A DNA stretch of 64,000 nt from Luteimicrobium xylanilyticum (GTDB taxonomy: Bacteria > Actinomycetota > Actinomycetes > Actinomycetales > Cellulomonadaceae), in assembly GCF_009429125.1 (NCBI RefSeq), contig NZ_CP045529.1:3100001-3164000 (forward strand). Reading direction: 5' to 3'. The first letter of the stretch is position 1; each line of letters starts with the position of its first letter. Both the position numbers and the translations under genes were made by a program. The notes under the pieces are model-generated. The model did not search any database. It was given only the letters and a program-made list of their open reading frames with translations, and was not told the origin of the DNA. Of this stretch, positions 53,106 through 61,390 are shown piece by piece.

Positions 53106-54292
53106 CGGCGGCGCGCGGCGGCACGACGCCAGGTCGCGGTGACGGCCTCCGCGGTCCGCTCCACCGAGAAGCGTTCGATCGCCCCCGCGAACGCTGCCTC
53201 GGCCCGCCGCCGTCGCCCGGCGGGGTCGTCGAGGACGCCGACGAGCGCGTCCGCGAGTGCCTCGCTGTCGCTGGGGGGGACGAGCACACCCAGAGGACCG
53301 GCGCCGCCGCCCCGGAGGATCTCGGGGACTCCCCCGGCGTCGGTCGCGATCACCGGCACCCCGCGCACCATCCCCTCGACGACGACCTGCCCGAACGGCT
53401 CGGGCACGGGCGACGCGTGGACGAGGACCGTGAGCCCGTCGAGGACGCCCGCGACGTCGTCGACGTGGCCGGTGACCTCGACAGCGTCACCGAGGCCGCG
53501 GCGGGCGATCTCAGACTCCACCTCGGCCGCGTAGTCCTCGCCGCCGAACAGGGGCGCACCCACGAGCCGGAACCGGGTCCCTGGGTGCGTGGAGAGCACC
53601 GCGCGTGCGGCCGCCACGAGCTCGAGCTGGCCCTTGGTCGGGCTGATCCGGCCCACGAGCCCGACGACCGCCGGGCTCGGGTCGACATGCGCACGTGCGC
53701 CGTCGGGCCGCACCTGCTCGGGGGCGAAGCCGGGGTACGCGACGACGGCGTCGGGCCGCCCGAGCGTGGCCGCCGTGGCCTCGGAGTTGGCGACGACGGC
53801 GCGAGGCACCCGCCTGGCGAGCCACCGGAACACGCGGGCCACGCGGGGCGGCAGGTAGTCGTCGGCGATCCGGTCGTGGACGTGCCACACCACCGGTGCC
53901 CGGGCCAACCCGGCCGCGACGGAGCCGAGGACGTCCGCCTTGAGCGACTGCGTGTGCACCAGGTCCGGGCGCAGCGCCCGGAGGCGCCGTGCGAGCCTGA
54001 GCACGAACGGCACCGCCGACCACGCCGACCGGAGGCTCGCCCACACGCCGAGCGCTTCTCGGGACCGCCCGCGCACACCCTCCCCGAGCGCCACCACCTC
54101 GACGTCGGTCCCCTGGTCGCGCAGGCGTCCGACGAGCGGGCCGTCCGCGAACACGATCACCTTGACCCGGACCTCGTCCGGGTCGAGCGCGGCGCACAGC
54201 CTCGCGAGCGCGAGCTCACCACCACCCAGGTCGGCGGCGTGGTCGAGGACGACGGCCCGGAGCCGCTTGTCGGTCCGCGGGGACCGGCTCAC
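53102..54292 (-). CDS. Glycosyltransferase family 4
   Basis: A 396-residue GT-B enzyme: VVLDHAADLGGGELALARLC, HTQSLKADVLGSVAAGLARAP-type acceptor part, VVGLVGRISPTKGQLELVAAA and PVPEPFGQVVVEGMVRGVPVIATDAGG. The start overlaps the stop of the chain-length regulator gene, so the two are co-translated. Donor and acceptor unknown. Confidence 0.9.
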   Translation of the reverse strand: MSRSPRTDKRLRAVVLDHAADLGGGELALARLCAALDPDEVRVKVIVFADGPLVGRLRDQGTDVEVVALGEGVRGRSREALGVWASLRSAWSAVPFVLRLARRLRALRPDLVHTQSLKADVLGSVAAGLARAPVVWHVHDRIADDYLPPRVARVFRWLARRVPRAVVANSEATAATLGRPDAVVAYPGFAPEQVRPDGARAHVDPSPAVVGLVGRISPTKGQLELVAAARAVLSTHPGTRFRLVGAPLFGGEDYAAEVESEIARRGLGDAVEVTGHVDDVAGVLDGLTVLVHASPVPEPFGQVVVEGMVRGVPVIATDAGGVPEILRGGGAGPLGVLVPPSDSEALADALVGVLDDPAGRRRRAEAAFAGAIERFSVERTAEAVTATWRRAAARRR

Positions 54293-56139
54293 CGTGCGCC
54301 GGGAGTGGCGTCCGGACGCTCCGCCGTCGTCTCCTCGACGACGGCGACAGCCCCGGTCCGAGGCCGGTTCTGCACCGGGCTCCAGGCGGGCTGGATACGC
54401 GGCCGGCCCTGCCGGAGCGACGGCGCGGCGGTCCGGACCGCGCCGGTCGTCACCGGAACCGTGCGCACAGGAAGCGCCGTCGTGGCCGCGGCATGAACCG
54501 GGGAAGGCGTGTTCGCGGAGGTCGCCGGGCGGGCTGCGGCCGGGGGCTGAGCCGACGTCTCGCGCTGCGGAACAGCGCTCCTGCGTTCGGCCCGGGTCTT
54601 GCCACCTCCACCTGGACTCGACTCGGGCGCACTCTGCTCACGAGTCGACGACTCGGGCGTGGTGTCCGCCGCGGCCGAGTCGCCGTACGTGGACGCGTAC
54701 GCCATCCGACGGCTGCCGGTGATGCCCTCGACGGCAAGCCCGGAGAGGTGGACGTTGTTGACGCGAAGACGTTTGACGGCCTCGGCGAGCACCAGCTGGT
54801 CGGTCTTCCCGACGCTCGCAACGAGCACGGCCCCGTCCGCGTAGCTGCCGAGGATGGTGGCGTCGGCAGCCGCGAGGACCGGGGGCGCGTCGATCACGAG
54901 CACTTCGGCCTGCTCCCGGAGCGAGGCGACGAGATCGCGGGCCTGCGAGGTCGCGAGGAAGTCCGCCGGGTCCAACGGCTGGTCGGGAACCGGGTACAGG
55001 GAGAGATTCGGCACCTGCGTCGGCCTCAACGACCGCGGGTCGCCCTCCCAACCTTCGGGCGCCGGAAGGATCTCGTCGAGCTCCGGTCGGCGCATGTCGC
55101 CCGACAGAGCAATGGTGCGGCGGCCCGAGAGCGCCCACGACGCCGCGAGGTTCGCTGCGATGAACGACCGAGGTGCGCTCGGGTCGGCGGCTGTGACCAC
55201 CACCGCGATCTTGTCGCTGTGCTGCGCGGACACCTGGACGGCGGTCCTCAGCTCGCGGATGGATTCGGTGTAGGGGGTCGCGGCGCGACTCGCTACGGGG
55301 AGCCGCCCCTGGTGGCGCGAGTCCTTCAGGGCGCGCTTCACCCCGTCGACCTCCGCCAGGACCGGTGCGTCGGCGATCTCCGCCGCCTGGGCCACCGTGC
55401 GGAGCCGGAAGTCGACGCCGCGGCGCGCGAACGCCAGCCCGACGCCCGCGGCGAGTCCGGCGAGGAACGAGATGGCGAGGACGCTGCCTCGTCCCAGCCC
55501 GAGGGGGACGCCTGCCGTCGCGGCCCTGGAGACTTGACCGGGGGGGTTGAGAGAACCGTAGGCAGACCACGTCCTCGTCAATGAGTTCAGGGTGTCCGTC
55601 CCCGACGACTGCAGCGCCTTCGCCTTGGGGTCGCTGCGGCTCTTGCGCAACGTCGCCTGGGCGTCGGTCACCTGCTTGCTCGCCGCGTCCATCTGCTTCT
55701 CGATCTTTGCGGCCTGCTGGTCTACCACGGTCGGCAAGTAAGCCACGTAGGCCTTGGCGAAGGCGTTCGCCAAGGCGCCCGCGCGGACGGGCCCGGCATC
55801 GTCGGCCTGGATGGTCATGACGAGGGTGTCAGCGTCATAGCTCGCCGAGACCCGCGACGCGAGCGACTGCGGATCCGCACCTCCCCCGAGCTCCTCTGCT
55901 GCCGCTTCAGCCACGGGAAGCGAGGTGACGAGCGTCGGGTCCGTGTTCGCCGTCACCGCCGACGACCCCTGGTCACCGCCGCCGCTCTGCACCGAGTTGA
56001 GCTGGACGGTCGCGGTGGCCTGGTACGTGGTGACCTGCCGGTTGAGGTAGAACACGGCGGCAACCATGACGATCACGACGGCAGCCAGCACGTACCATTT
56101 GCCGTCCCACACCGTGCGCAGGAACTCGCGGACCGTCAC
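54289..56139 (-). CDS. Wzz/BY-kinase-like chain-length regulator with degenerate ATP site
   Basis: A 616-residue protein. TM1 is near residues 15-33 and a second helix near 220-240 frames a periplasmic-type helical Wzz domain. The cytosolic part resembles a bacterial tyrosine kinase, but the Walker A region reads VVVTAADPSAPRSFIAANLA with no GK(S/T), and Walker A' is ALSGDMRRPE where DxDxR is usual; Walker B VLVIDAPP is kept. About 130 residues at the end are Pro/Ala/Thr-rich without a Tyr cluster. It likely sets chain length without kinase activity. Confidence 0.85.
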   Translation of the reverse strand: MTVREFLRTVWDGKWYVLAAVVIVMVAAVFYLNRQVTTYQATATVQLNSVQSGGGDQGSSAVTANTDPTLVTSLPVAEAAAEELGGGADPQSLASRVSASYDADTLVMTIQADDAGPVRAGALANAFAKAYVAYLPTVVDQQAAKIEKQMDAASKQVTDAQATLRKSRSDPKAKALQSSGTDTLNSLTRTWSAYGSLNPPGQVSRAATAGVPLGLGRGSVLAISFLAGLAAGVGLAFARRGVDFRLRTVAQAAEIADAPVLAEVDGVKRALKDSRHQGRLPVASRAATPYTESIRELRTAVQVSAQHSDKIAVVVTAADPSAPRSFIAANLAASWALSGRRTIALSGDMRRPELDEILPAPEGWEGDPRSLRPTQVPNLSLYPVPDQPLDPADFLATSQARDLVASLREQAEVLVIDAPPVLAAADATILGSYADGAVLVASVGKTDQLVLAEAVKRLRVNNVHLSGLAVEGITGSRRMAYASTYGDSAAADTTPESSTREQSAPESSPGGGGKTRAERRSAVPQRETSAQPPAAARPATSANTPSPVHAAATTALPVRTVPVTTGAVRTAAPSLRQGRPRIQPAWSPVQNRPRTGAVAVVEETTAERPDATPGAR

Positions 56140-56187
56140 GCGCAGCCTCGCCTTCTGGAGCCTCTCGACGAGCCTTGCCGGCCCCGT

Positions 56188-57378
56188 CTACCCATCATGA
56201 CGCTCGTGCTCCACGACCGCGCGGATTCTGTCCAGAAATCGCCCGGTCCCGAAGCGGGCCACGTGGGCCGCGAGCGCCTGATCATCCCACGGTGTCCTGG
56301 CGGCTTCCTCGATCGCTCGCGCGATCTCCACAGGATCCGGCTGGTCGAAGAAGGTGCCGGTCACGCCGTCCGCGACGGTGTCGAGGTACCCGCCGTCGCG
56401 CAGGACGACGGAGGGGGCCCCGAAGGCCCCGGCCTCGAGGGGCGAGAGACCGTAGTCCTCGTAGGACGCGGCGACGAGGGCGGACGTGTTCGTGTAGAGC
56501 CAGCGCAGCGTGGCATCGTCGACGCGGCCGAGCAGCCGCACCCGGGGTTCGCCGGCGCCGTCGGGCGTGCCGGTCGCTCCCCCACCCGACGACGGCACGG
56601 TGCCCACGGCCTTGGCGAGCCCCTCGAGCCGCGCACGGTCGGGCCCGTCGCCCACCACGACGAGGCGCCGGTCCCCGAGCTCGCGCACCGCACCGATCAC
56701 GGCGTCGACGTTCTTGTAGGGCAGGAGCCGCGCCACGCACAGCAGGTAGCCGGGGGCGACGCCGTCGACCGGACGCGAGGCGCCGTCGTCGGGCAGGAGC
56801 GCCGGGGGCGGGGGCACGACCTCCGCCTCGATGCCATAGGACTCCCGGATCGCGCGCGCGGTGACGGTCGAGTTGGCGAGGTAGCGGTCCGCGCGTCGCG
56901 CCGCGCGCTGGTCCCACGCCCTGAGCCCCGGCGCGAGGATTCCGAGCGCTGCGCCGGCGGCGGCGCGGCGCGCCCGGTCGGAGATGCGTGCTCCCTCGTC
57001 CCCCGACAGATACCGGTCCCGCTGGTACAGCCACCGGGCAGGGGCGTGGCAGTAGACCACGGTCCGACGGGCACCGCGGTAGCCGTGCGCCCACCCGGTG
57101 GAGCTCGCGAGGAGGACGTCGGCGTCGACGCGATGGGTCGCGACCGCAGATGCCAAGAGCGGAAGCGCGAGTCGGTGCGAGCGACGTAGCGCCCCGACCC
57201 TGTTGAGGTACGACGTTCGCACGTCGAGCCGCGCGAACTCGGGGAACGTGCCCGCCGGGTCGTAGAGCGTCGTGTAGAGCGGGGCGCCTGGGAAGGCCCG
57301 TGCGAGCAGGAGCGCGACCCGCTCGGCTCCGCCACGCTGGGTGGCGTAGTCGTGGGCGAGGGCCACGGCGTCGGTCAT
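56188..57378 (-). CDS. Glycosyltransferase family 4, paralogue A
   Basis: A 396-residue GT-B enzyme (MTDAVALAHDYATQRGGAER, SSTGWAHGYRGARRTVVYCH, PARWLYQRDRYLSG, LCVARLLPYKNVDAVIGAV, ASYEDYGLSPLEAGAFGAPSV). It is the close paralogue of the gene at 58545-59687, and the pair flanks gmd. Mannosyltransferases of this type use GDP-mannose or derivatives, which fits the neighbour. The ATG at 57378 has a weak upstream site. Confidence 0.9.
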   Translation of the reverse strand: MTDAVALAHDYATQRGGAERVALLLARAFPGAPLYTTLYDPAGTFPEFARLDVRTSYLNRVGALRRSHRLALPLLASAVATHRVDADVLLASSTGWAHGYRGARRTVVYCHAPARWLYQRDRYLSGDEGARISDRARRAAAGAALGILAPGLRAWDQRAARRADRYLANSTVTARAIRESYGIEAEVVPPPPALLPDDGASRPVDGVAPGYLLCVARLLPYKNVDAVIGAVRELGDRRLVVVGDGPDRARLEGLAKAVGTVPSSGGGATGTPDGAGEPRVRLLGRVDDATLRWLYTNTSALVAASYEDYGLSPLEAGAFGAPSVVLRDGGYLDTVADGVTGTFFDQPDPVEIARAIEEAARTPWDDQALAAHVARFGTGRFLDRIRAVVEHERHDG

Positions 57379-57445
57379 CGTTCCTGCTCTGGTCGGCGTC
57401 GGCGGTGCTTCATCATGGCACGGAGCCACCGGTGCGCTGAGCACG

Positions 57446-57493
57446 TTTCACCCGCTCAGGCCCGGGTTCGGGCCCGTGGCCCGGCGGTAGTGT
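57446..57493 (+). promoter_or_regulatory. Candidate promoter of gmd with CACCC box and palindrome
   Basis: TTTCACCCG (57447-57455) is followed by a palindrome GGCCCG-GGTT-CGGGCC (57459-57474) and TAGTGT (57488-57493). The hexamer starts exactly 38 bases after the A of the box, the same spacing as in the carrier-protein promoter. Confidence 0.5.
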
Positions 57494-57545
57494 CGTCGCA
57501 GTCCTTGCCACCGGGCACCGACGAGACTTCCGCCAGGGGAACCGC

Positions 57546-58532
57546 ATGCCGCGTGCTCTGATCACCGGGATCACCGGCCAGGACGGCTACTACCTCTCGA
57601 GGTTCCTCCTCGACAAGGGCTACGAGGTCTACGGCCTCCTGCGCGGGCAGAACAACCCTCGCCGCGCCGAGGTGGAGCGCGACCTGCCCGAGGTCCACGT
57701 CCTCACGGGCGACGTCACGGACCCGTCGAGCCTGTGGCACGCCCTGACGATCTCGCGGCCGGACGAGGTCTACAACCTCGCGGCCATCTCCTTCGTCGCG
57801 TACTCGTGGGAGAACCCCTACGTCACGACCCAGGTGACGGGCACCGGCGTGCTCAACCTCCTGGAGGCCGTGCGGCAGTTTGCCGGCGACGAACCCGGAC
57901 GGGTCTCGTTCTACCAAGCGTCCAGCTCGGAGATGTACGGCACCGCGGCGACGGGACGCCAGAGCGAGACAACTCGCCTCGCACCGTGCTCCCCCTACGG
58001 CGTCGCGAAGGCCTTCGGGCATCACCTCACGGTGACCTACCGCGAGTCGTACGGGATGCGGGCGGCGTCGGGCATCCTGTTCAACCACGAGTCGCCCCGC
58101 CGCGGTGCCGAGTTCGTGACCCGGAAGATCACGCGCGGCGCAGCACGGATCAGCCTGGGGGCGCAGGACACGATCACGCTCGGCAACGTCGATGCCCGTC
58201 GCGACTGGGGGTTCGCCGGCGACTATGTCGAGGCCATGTGGCTCATGCTGCAGCAGGAGAGCGTCGACGACTACGTCGTCGCGACGGGCGAGACCCACTC
58301 GGTCCGAGAGCTCCTCGACGTCGCCTTCCGACGGGTCGGCATCGCCGACTGGACCCCCTACGTGCGGATCGACCCGGGACTCTTCCGACCCGCCGAGATC
58401 GACACGTTCGACGCGGACACGAGCAAGGCCCGCACCCAGCTCGGCTGGAAGCCGCGGGTCACGTTCCGCGAGCTGGTGACGATGATGGTCGACGCCGACC
58501 TCGCCGAGCAGAAGCTGCTCGTCGGCCGCTGA
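57546..58532 (+). CDS. gmd: GDP-mannose 4,6-dehydratase
   Basis: A 328-residue short-chain dehydrogenase-type enzyme converting GDP-D-mannose to GDP-4-keto-6-deoxymannose. ALITGITGQDGYYLSRFLL is the NADP motif, YQASSSEMYG the Ser/Thr region, and SPYGVAKAFGHH the catalytic YxxxK. FNHESPRRGAEFVTRKI is diagnostic. The start follows AGGGGA by 5 nt. No fucose synthase or RMD reductase is visible, so the 4-keto sugar must be finished by a gene elsewhere. It runs opposite to its GT4 neighbours. Confidence 0.95.
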   Translation: MPRALITGITGQDGYYLSRFLLDKGYEVYGLLRGQNNPRRAEVERDLPEVHVLTGDVTDPSSLWHALTISRPDEVYNLAAISFVAYSWENPYVTTQVTGTGVLNLLEAVRQFAGDEPGRVSFYQASSSEMYGTAATGRQSETTRLAPCSPYGVAKAFGHHLTVTYRESYGMRAASGILFNHESPRRGAEFVTRKITRGAARISLGAQDTITLGNVDARRDWGFAGDYVEAMWLMLQQESVDDYVVATGETHSVRELLDVAFRRVGIADWTPYVRIDPGLFRPAEIDTFDADTSKARTQLGWKPRVTFRELVTMMVDADLAEQKLLVGR

Positions 58533-58544
58533 GCCCGGCGTCCG

Positions 58545-59687
58545 TCAGAGGACGGCCCGCCCCACCCCGACGACCTCGTGCAGCCGCCGGGCGAACCGTT
58601 CCGTCCCGAAGCTCGCGGCGTGGTCGCGCTGGACCTGCTCGTCCCACGGGTGTTCGAGCGCGGCGCCCAGGGCGTCCGCGAGCAGACCCGCGTCGAGCTC
58701 GTCGAAGAACAGGCCCGTCTCCCCCTCACGCACCGAGTCGAGGAACCCGCCGGCCCGCAGCGCGACCGACGGCCTTCCGAAAGCCCCGGCCTCGAGCGGC
58801 GACAGCCCGAAGTCCTCGTACGACGCCGCCACGAGCGCCTCCGCGTTCCCGTAGAGCCAGCGCAGCTCGTCGTCGTCGACCCGCCCCAGCACGTGGACGT
58901 TGACGTCCGAGGGCCGCGCGGCCATCGCCTCGAGCCGGGCCCGCTCGGGCCCGTCCCCCACGACGACGAGATCACGCGCGCCGAGGCGTTGCGCCGCGTC
59001 GATGACCACGTCGACGTTCTTGTAGGGCAGCAGGCGGGCGACGCACAGGAAGAACCCGGGTGCCACGCCGGGCACCGGTCTCGCCGCGCCCCCGGGCATC
59101 ATCGCGGGCGGCGGGGCGAGCACCTCCGACTCGATCCCGTACACCTCCCGCACGGCGCGCTGCGCGACCGTCGAGCACACGAGGTACGTGTCCGCGTGGT
59201 GCGCGGCGCGCGCGTCCCAACGCTTGAGCGCGGGCGCGAGCACGGTCAGGCCCGACGACGCCGCCGCCGACCGCAGCCGCGCCCCCAGCCCTCCGCCGGC
59301 GCTCTGCCCGCCGAGGTACCGGTCGCGCTGGTACAACCATCGGGCGGGGATGTAGCAGTAGACGACGGTCCGCCGCGCCCCGCGGTAGCCGTGCGCCCAG
59401 CCGCTCGAGCTCGCGAGCAGCACGTCGGCGTCGACGACGCGCTGTGCCGAGACCGCGGGCGCGAGGAACGGGAGCGCGAGCCGGTGGTCGTGCCGCAGCG
59501 CGGGGACCCGGTTGAGCGCGCCGACACGCAGGGGCACGTCGGCGAACTCGGGAAACGTCCCGTCGGGGTCGTACAGCGTCGTGTACATCGGCGAGCCGGG
59601 GAACGCGTCCGCCATCACCAGCGCGACCCGCTCCGCGCCGCCACGCTGCGTCGCGTAGTCGTGCGCGAGCGCCACCCCGTCGGTCAT
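58545..59687 (-). CDS. Glycosyltransferase family 4, paralogue B
   Basis: A 380-residue GT-B enzyme (MTDGVALAHDYATQRGGAER, SSSGWAHGYRGARRTVVYCY, LCVARLLPYKNVDVVIDAA, ASYEDFGLSPLEAGAFGRPSV). It matches paralogue A along its whole length, apart from a short insertion between the GT-B halves of A. The ATG at 59687 comes two bases after the pth stop (TGAGGATG), so translation is coupled to a housekeeping gene. Confidence 0.9.
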   Translation of the reverse strand: MTDGVALAHDYATQRGGAERVALVMADAFPGSPMYTTLYDPDGTFPEFADVPLRVGALNRVPALRHDHRLALPFLAPAVSAQRVVDADVLLASSSGWAHGYRGARRTVVYCYIPARWLYQRDRYLGGQSAGGGLGARLRSAAASSGLTVLAPALKRWDARAAHHADTYLVCSTVAQRAVREVYGIESEVLAPPPAMMPGGAARPVPGVAPGFFLCVARLLPYKNVDVVIDAAQRLGARDLVVVGDGPERARLEAMAARPSDVNVHVLGRVDDDELRWLYGNAEALVAASYEDFGLSPLEAGAFGRPSVALRAGGFLDSVREGETGLFFDELDAGLLADALGAALEHPWDEQVQRDHAASFGTERFARRLHEVVGVGRAVL

Positions 59688-59689
59688 CC

Positions 59690-60295
59690 TCAGCCCTTCG
59701 TGTGGAACTTGCCCTGTGCTGCGAGCAGCCCCTGGGTGAGGACCATCTCCACGGCGTCGGCAGCGTCGTCGAGCAGGAACGGGAGCTCCTTCTTCTCCGC
59801 CGGCGAGAAGTCCTTGAGCACGTAGTCTGCCGGATCCATGCGCCCGGGGGGCCGTCCCACGCCCACTCTCACCCGCACGTAGTCCTTGGTGCCGAGCGCC
59901 TTGGTCGTGTCGCGCAGGCCGTTGTGCCCACCCTCGCCGCCGCCGATCTTCAGCTTGAGGTCCCCGAACGGGATGTCCAGCTCGTCGTGGACCATGACGA
60001 CGTTCTCGGGGGCGACGTCGTAGTACTTCGCGAGCGCGCTCACGGCGCCGCCGGACGTGTTCATGTACGACGTCGGCTTCGCGAGCACGACGCGCGGGCC
60101 GGGGGCTCCCCCGGGCAAGGTCCCGAGCCGACCCTCCCCGGCGAGGGCGAGGCCGTGTGAACCCTTGTGCGCGGCGAACGTCGTGCCGACGCGGCGGGCG
60201 AGCTCGTCGAGCACCATCTGGCCGACGTTGTGCCGGTTGCCCGCGTACCGGGTCCCGGGGTTTCCGAGCCCGACGACGAGCCAACGGTCCGCCAT
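59690..60295 (-). CDS. pth: Peptidyl-tRNA hydrolase
   Basis: A 201-residue enzyme that frees tRNA from aborted peptidyl-tRNA. Active residues are in [17 protein letters not shown] (Asn, His), [10 protein letters not shown] and [11 protein letters not shown] (Asp), with [11 protein letters not shown] and [10 protein letters not shown] as family blocks. Full length. It is preceded by rplY and a hairpin and marks the distal edge of the glycan island. Confidence 0.97.
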   Translation of the reverse strand: MADRWLVVGLGNPGTRYAGNRHNVGQMVLDELARRVGTTFAAHKGSHGLALAGEGRLGTLPGGAPGPRVVLAKPTSYMNTSGGAVSALAKYYDVAPENVVMVHDELDIPFGDLKLKIGGGEGGHNGLRDTTKALGTKDYVRVRVGVGRPPGRMDPADYVLKDFSPAEKKELPFLLDDAADAVEMVLTQGLLAAQGKFHTKG

Positions 60296-60345
60296 GCGTC
60301 ATCCTCCTGGTCGTGGCTCGCCCCGGCGCGGGACGGGCGGGGACG

Positions 60346-60389
60346 CACGACGGCGCCCGGCCCCTCGCAGGGTACCGGGCGCCGTCGTG
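60346..60389 (-). terminator. Hairpin terminator between rplY and pth
   Basis: A perfect 15-bp stem CACGACGGCGCCCGG / CCGGGCGCCGTCGTG (60346-60360 and 60375-60389) has a 14-nt loop and lies about 20 bases after the rplY stop. It probably ends or attenuates the rplY transcript before pth. Confidence 0.75.
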
Positions 60390-60411
60390 GGTGGTGCGGG
60401 TGCGGGGAGGC

Positions 60412-61020
60412 TCAGGCCTCCTCGGTGGCCTCCGCCTCGGCGGCCTCGCCCTCGGCGGCCTCCTCGCCCTCCTCGGGCGCGGCGGCGTGGACCTCGTTGA
60501 CAGCCACGACGAGCGTCTCCGGGTCGGACAGGAGGCTGGCGCCCTTCGGGAGGGTGACGTCGGCGGCGTGGAGCTTCGCGCCGATCTCGAGACCCTCGAT
60601 CGAGACCGTGACGGACTCGGGGATGTGCGTGGCCTCGACCTCGAGCTGGAGGTGCGTGGCGTCCTGCAGGTGCGTGGTGCCGGGGGCCGACTCGCCCTCG
60701 ACGACGACCGGGACCTCGACGGAGATCTTCTCGCCGCGCTTCACGATGATGAGGTCGACGTGCTCGATGACGTCCTTGACCGGGTCGCGCTGGATCTCAC
60801 GGGCGACCGCGAGCTGCTCCTTGCCCTCGACGTCGAGCTCGAGGAGCGCGTTCGAGTGCTTGAGCGCGAGCATGGTCTCGTGGCCCGGCAGGGCGACGTG
60901 GACCGGTGTGGAACCGTGGCCGTAGAGGACGGCGGGGACCTGGCCGGCGCGGCGCAGGCGGCGGGCGGCACCCTTGCCGAACTCGGTGCGGGTCTGGGCG
61001 ACGAGCTTCGTCTCGGACAT
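60412..61020 (-). CDS. rplY: 50S ribosomal protein L25/general stress protein Ctc
   Basis: A 202-residue CTC-type L25: N-terminal 5S-rRNA-binding domain (TRTEFGKGAARRLRRAGQVPAVLYG, HVDLIIVKRGEKI) and a C-terminal TL5-like domain, with an acidic Glu/Ala tail (GEEAAEGEAAEAEATEEA) that is usual in actinobacteria. It is part of the conserved prs-rplY-pth order. Confidence 0.96.
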   Translation of the reverse strand: MSETKLVAQTRTEFGKGAARRLRRAGQVPAVLYGHGSTPVHVALPGHETMLALKHSNALLELDVEGKEQLAVAREIQRDPVKDVIEHVDLIIVKRGEKISVEVPVVVEGESAPGTTHLQDATHLQLEVEATHIPESVTVSIEGLEIGAKLHAADVTLPKGASLLSDPETLVVAVNEVHAAAPEEGEEAAEGEAAEAEATEEA

Positions 61021-61390
61021 GAGGTTCTTCTCTCCAGTGCTGTGCGGGCCGACCGCCAGTGGGGTGCGGACGGCTTCGTCCGGAGGGCGTTGGACCGCGG
61101 CGTGCAGAGAGGGCTGCTGCCACGGGCGTCCGACCGGACGGCGGCTGCATCGGCGCGGGACGCATGACGGACGCGCGCGTGCACGCCGCCTGTGTCGATC
61201 ACGGACGCCGGAGGACCTGGAGCAGTTCCAGGATTCCGATGTTGTGGTGATGACGGGCGGTCTCGCTCTCGCGAGCTGCCGGCCCGTCAGACGTCCCTCG
61301 CCGAGGCAACCTGCCTAGCGTACCCGCCGTCCGCCGTCGGACGAAACCCGCCCGGGGGCCTCCGACGTCGGCCACGGCTAGGCTCGCGCC
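61021..61390. promoter_or_regulatory. 370-base intergenic region with divergent promoters and small hairpins
   Basis: No gene is visible here. For the esterase, TAGGCT at 61379-61384 lies six bases before the GTG start, so its transcript is probably leaderless. Small hairpins are at 61067-61082 (CGGACG-GCTT-CGTCCG), 61216-61232 (CCTGGA-GCAGT-TCCAGG) and 61254-61288 (7-bp stem); the first two would fall in an rplY leader. A function for them is not evident. Confidence 0.45.

Noticed and set aside
53021-54496. 491-codon plus-strand frame over the GT4 and regulator genes
   Set aside because: Low-complexity Arg/Asp/His-rich product antisense to conserved glycosyltransferase sequence.
54450-54720. 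Possible separate small gene in the low-complexity tail of the chain-length regulator
   Set aside because: The tail is in frame with the regulator, and no ribosome site or motif supports an internal start.
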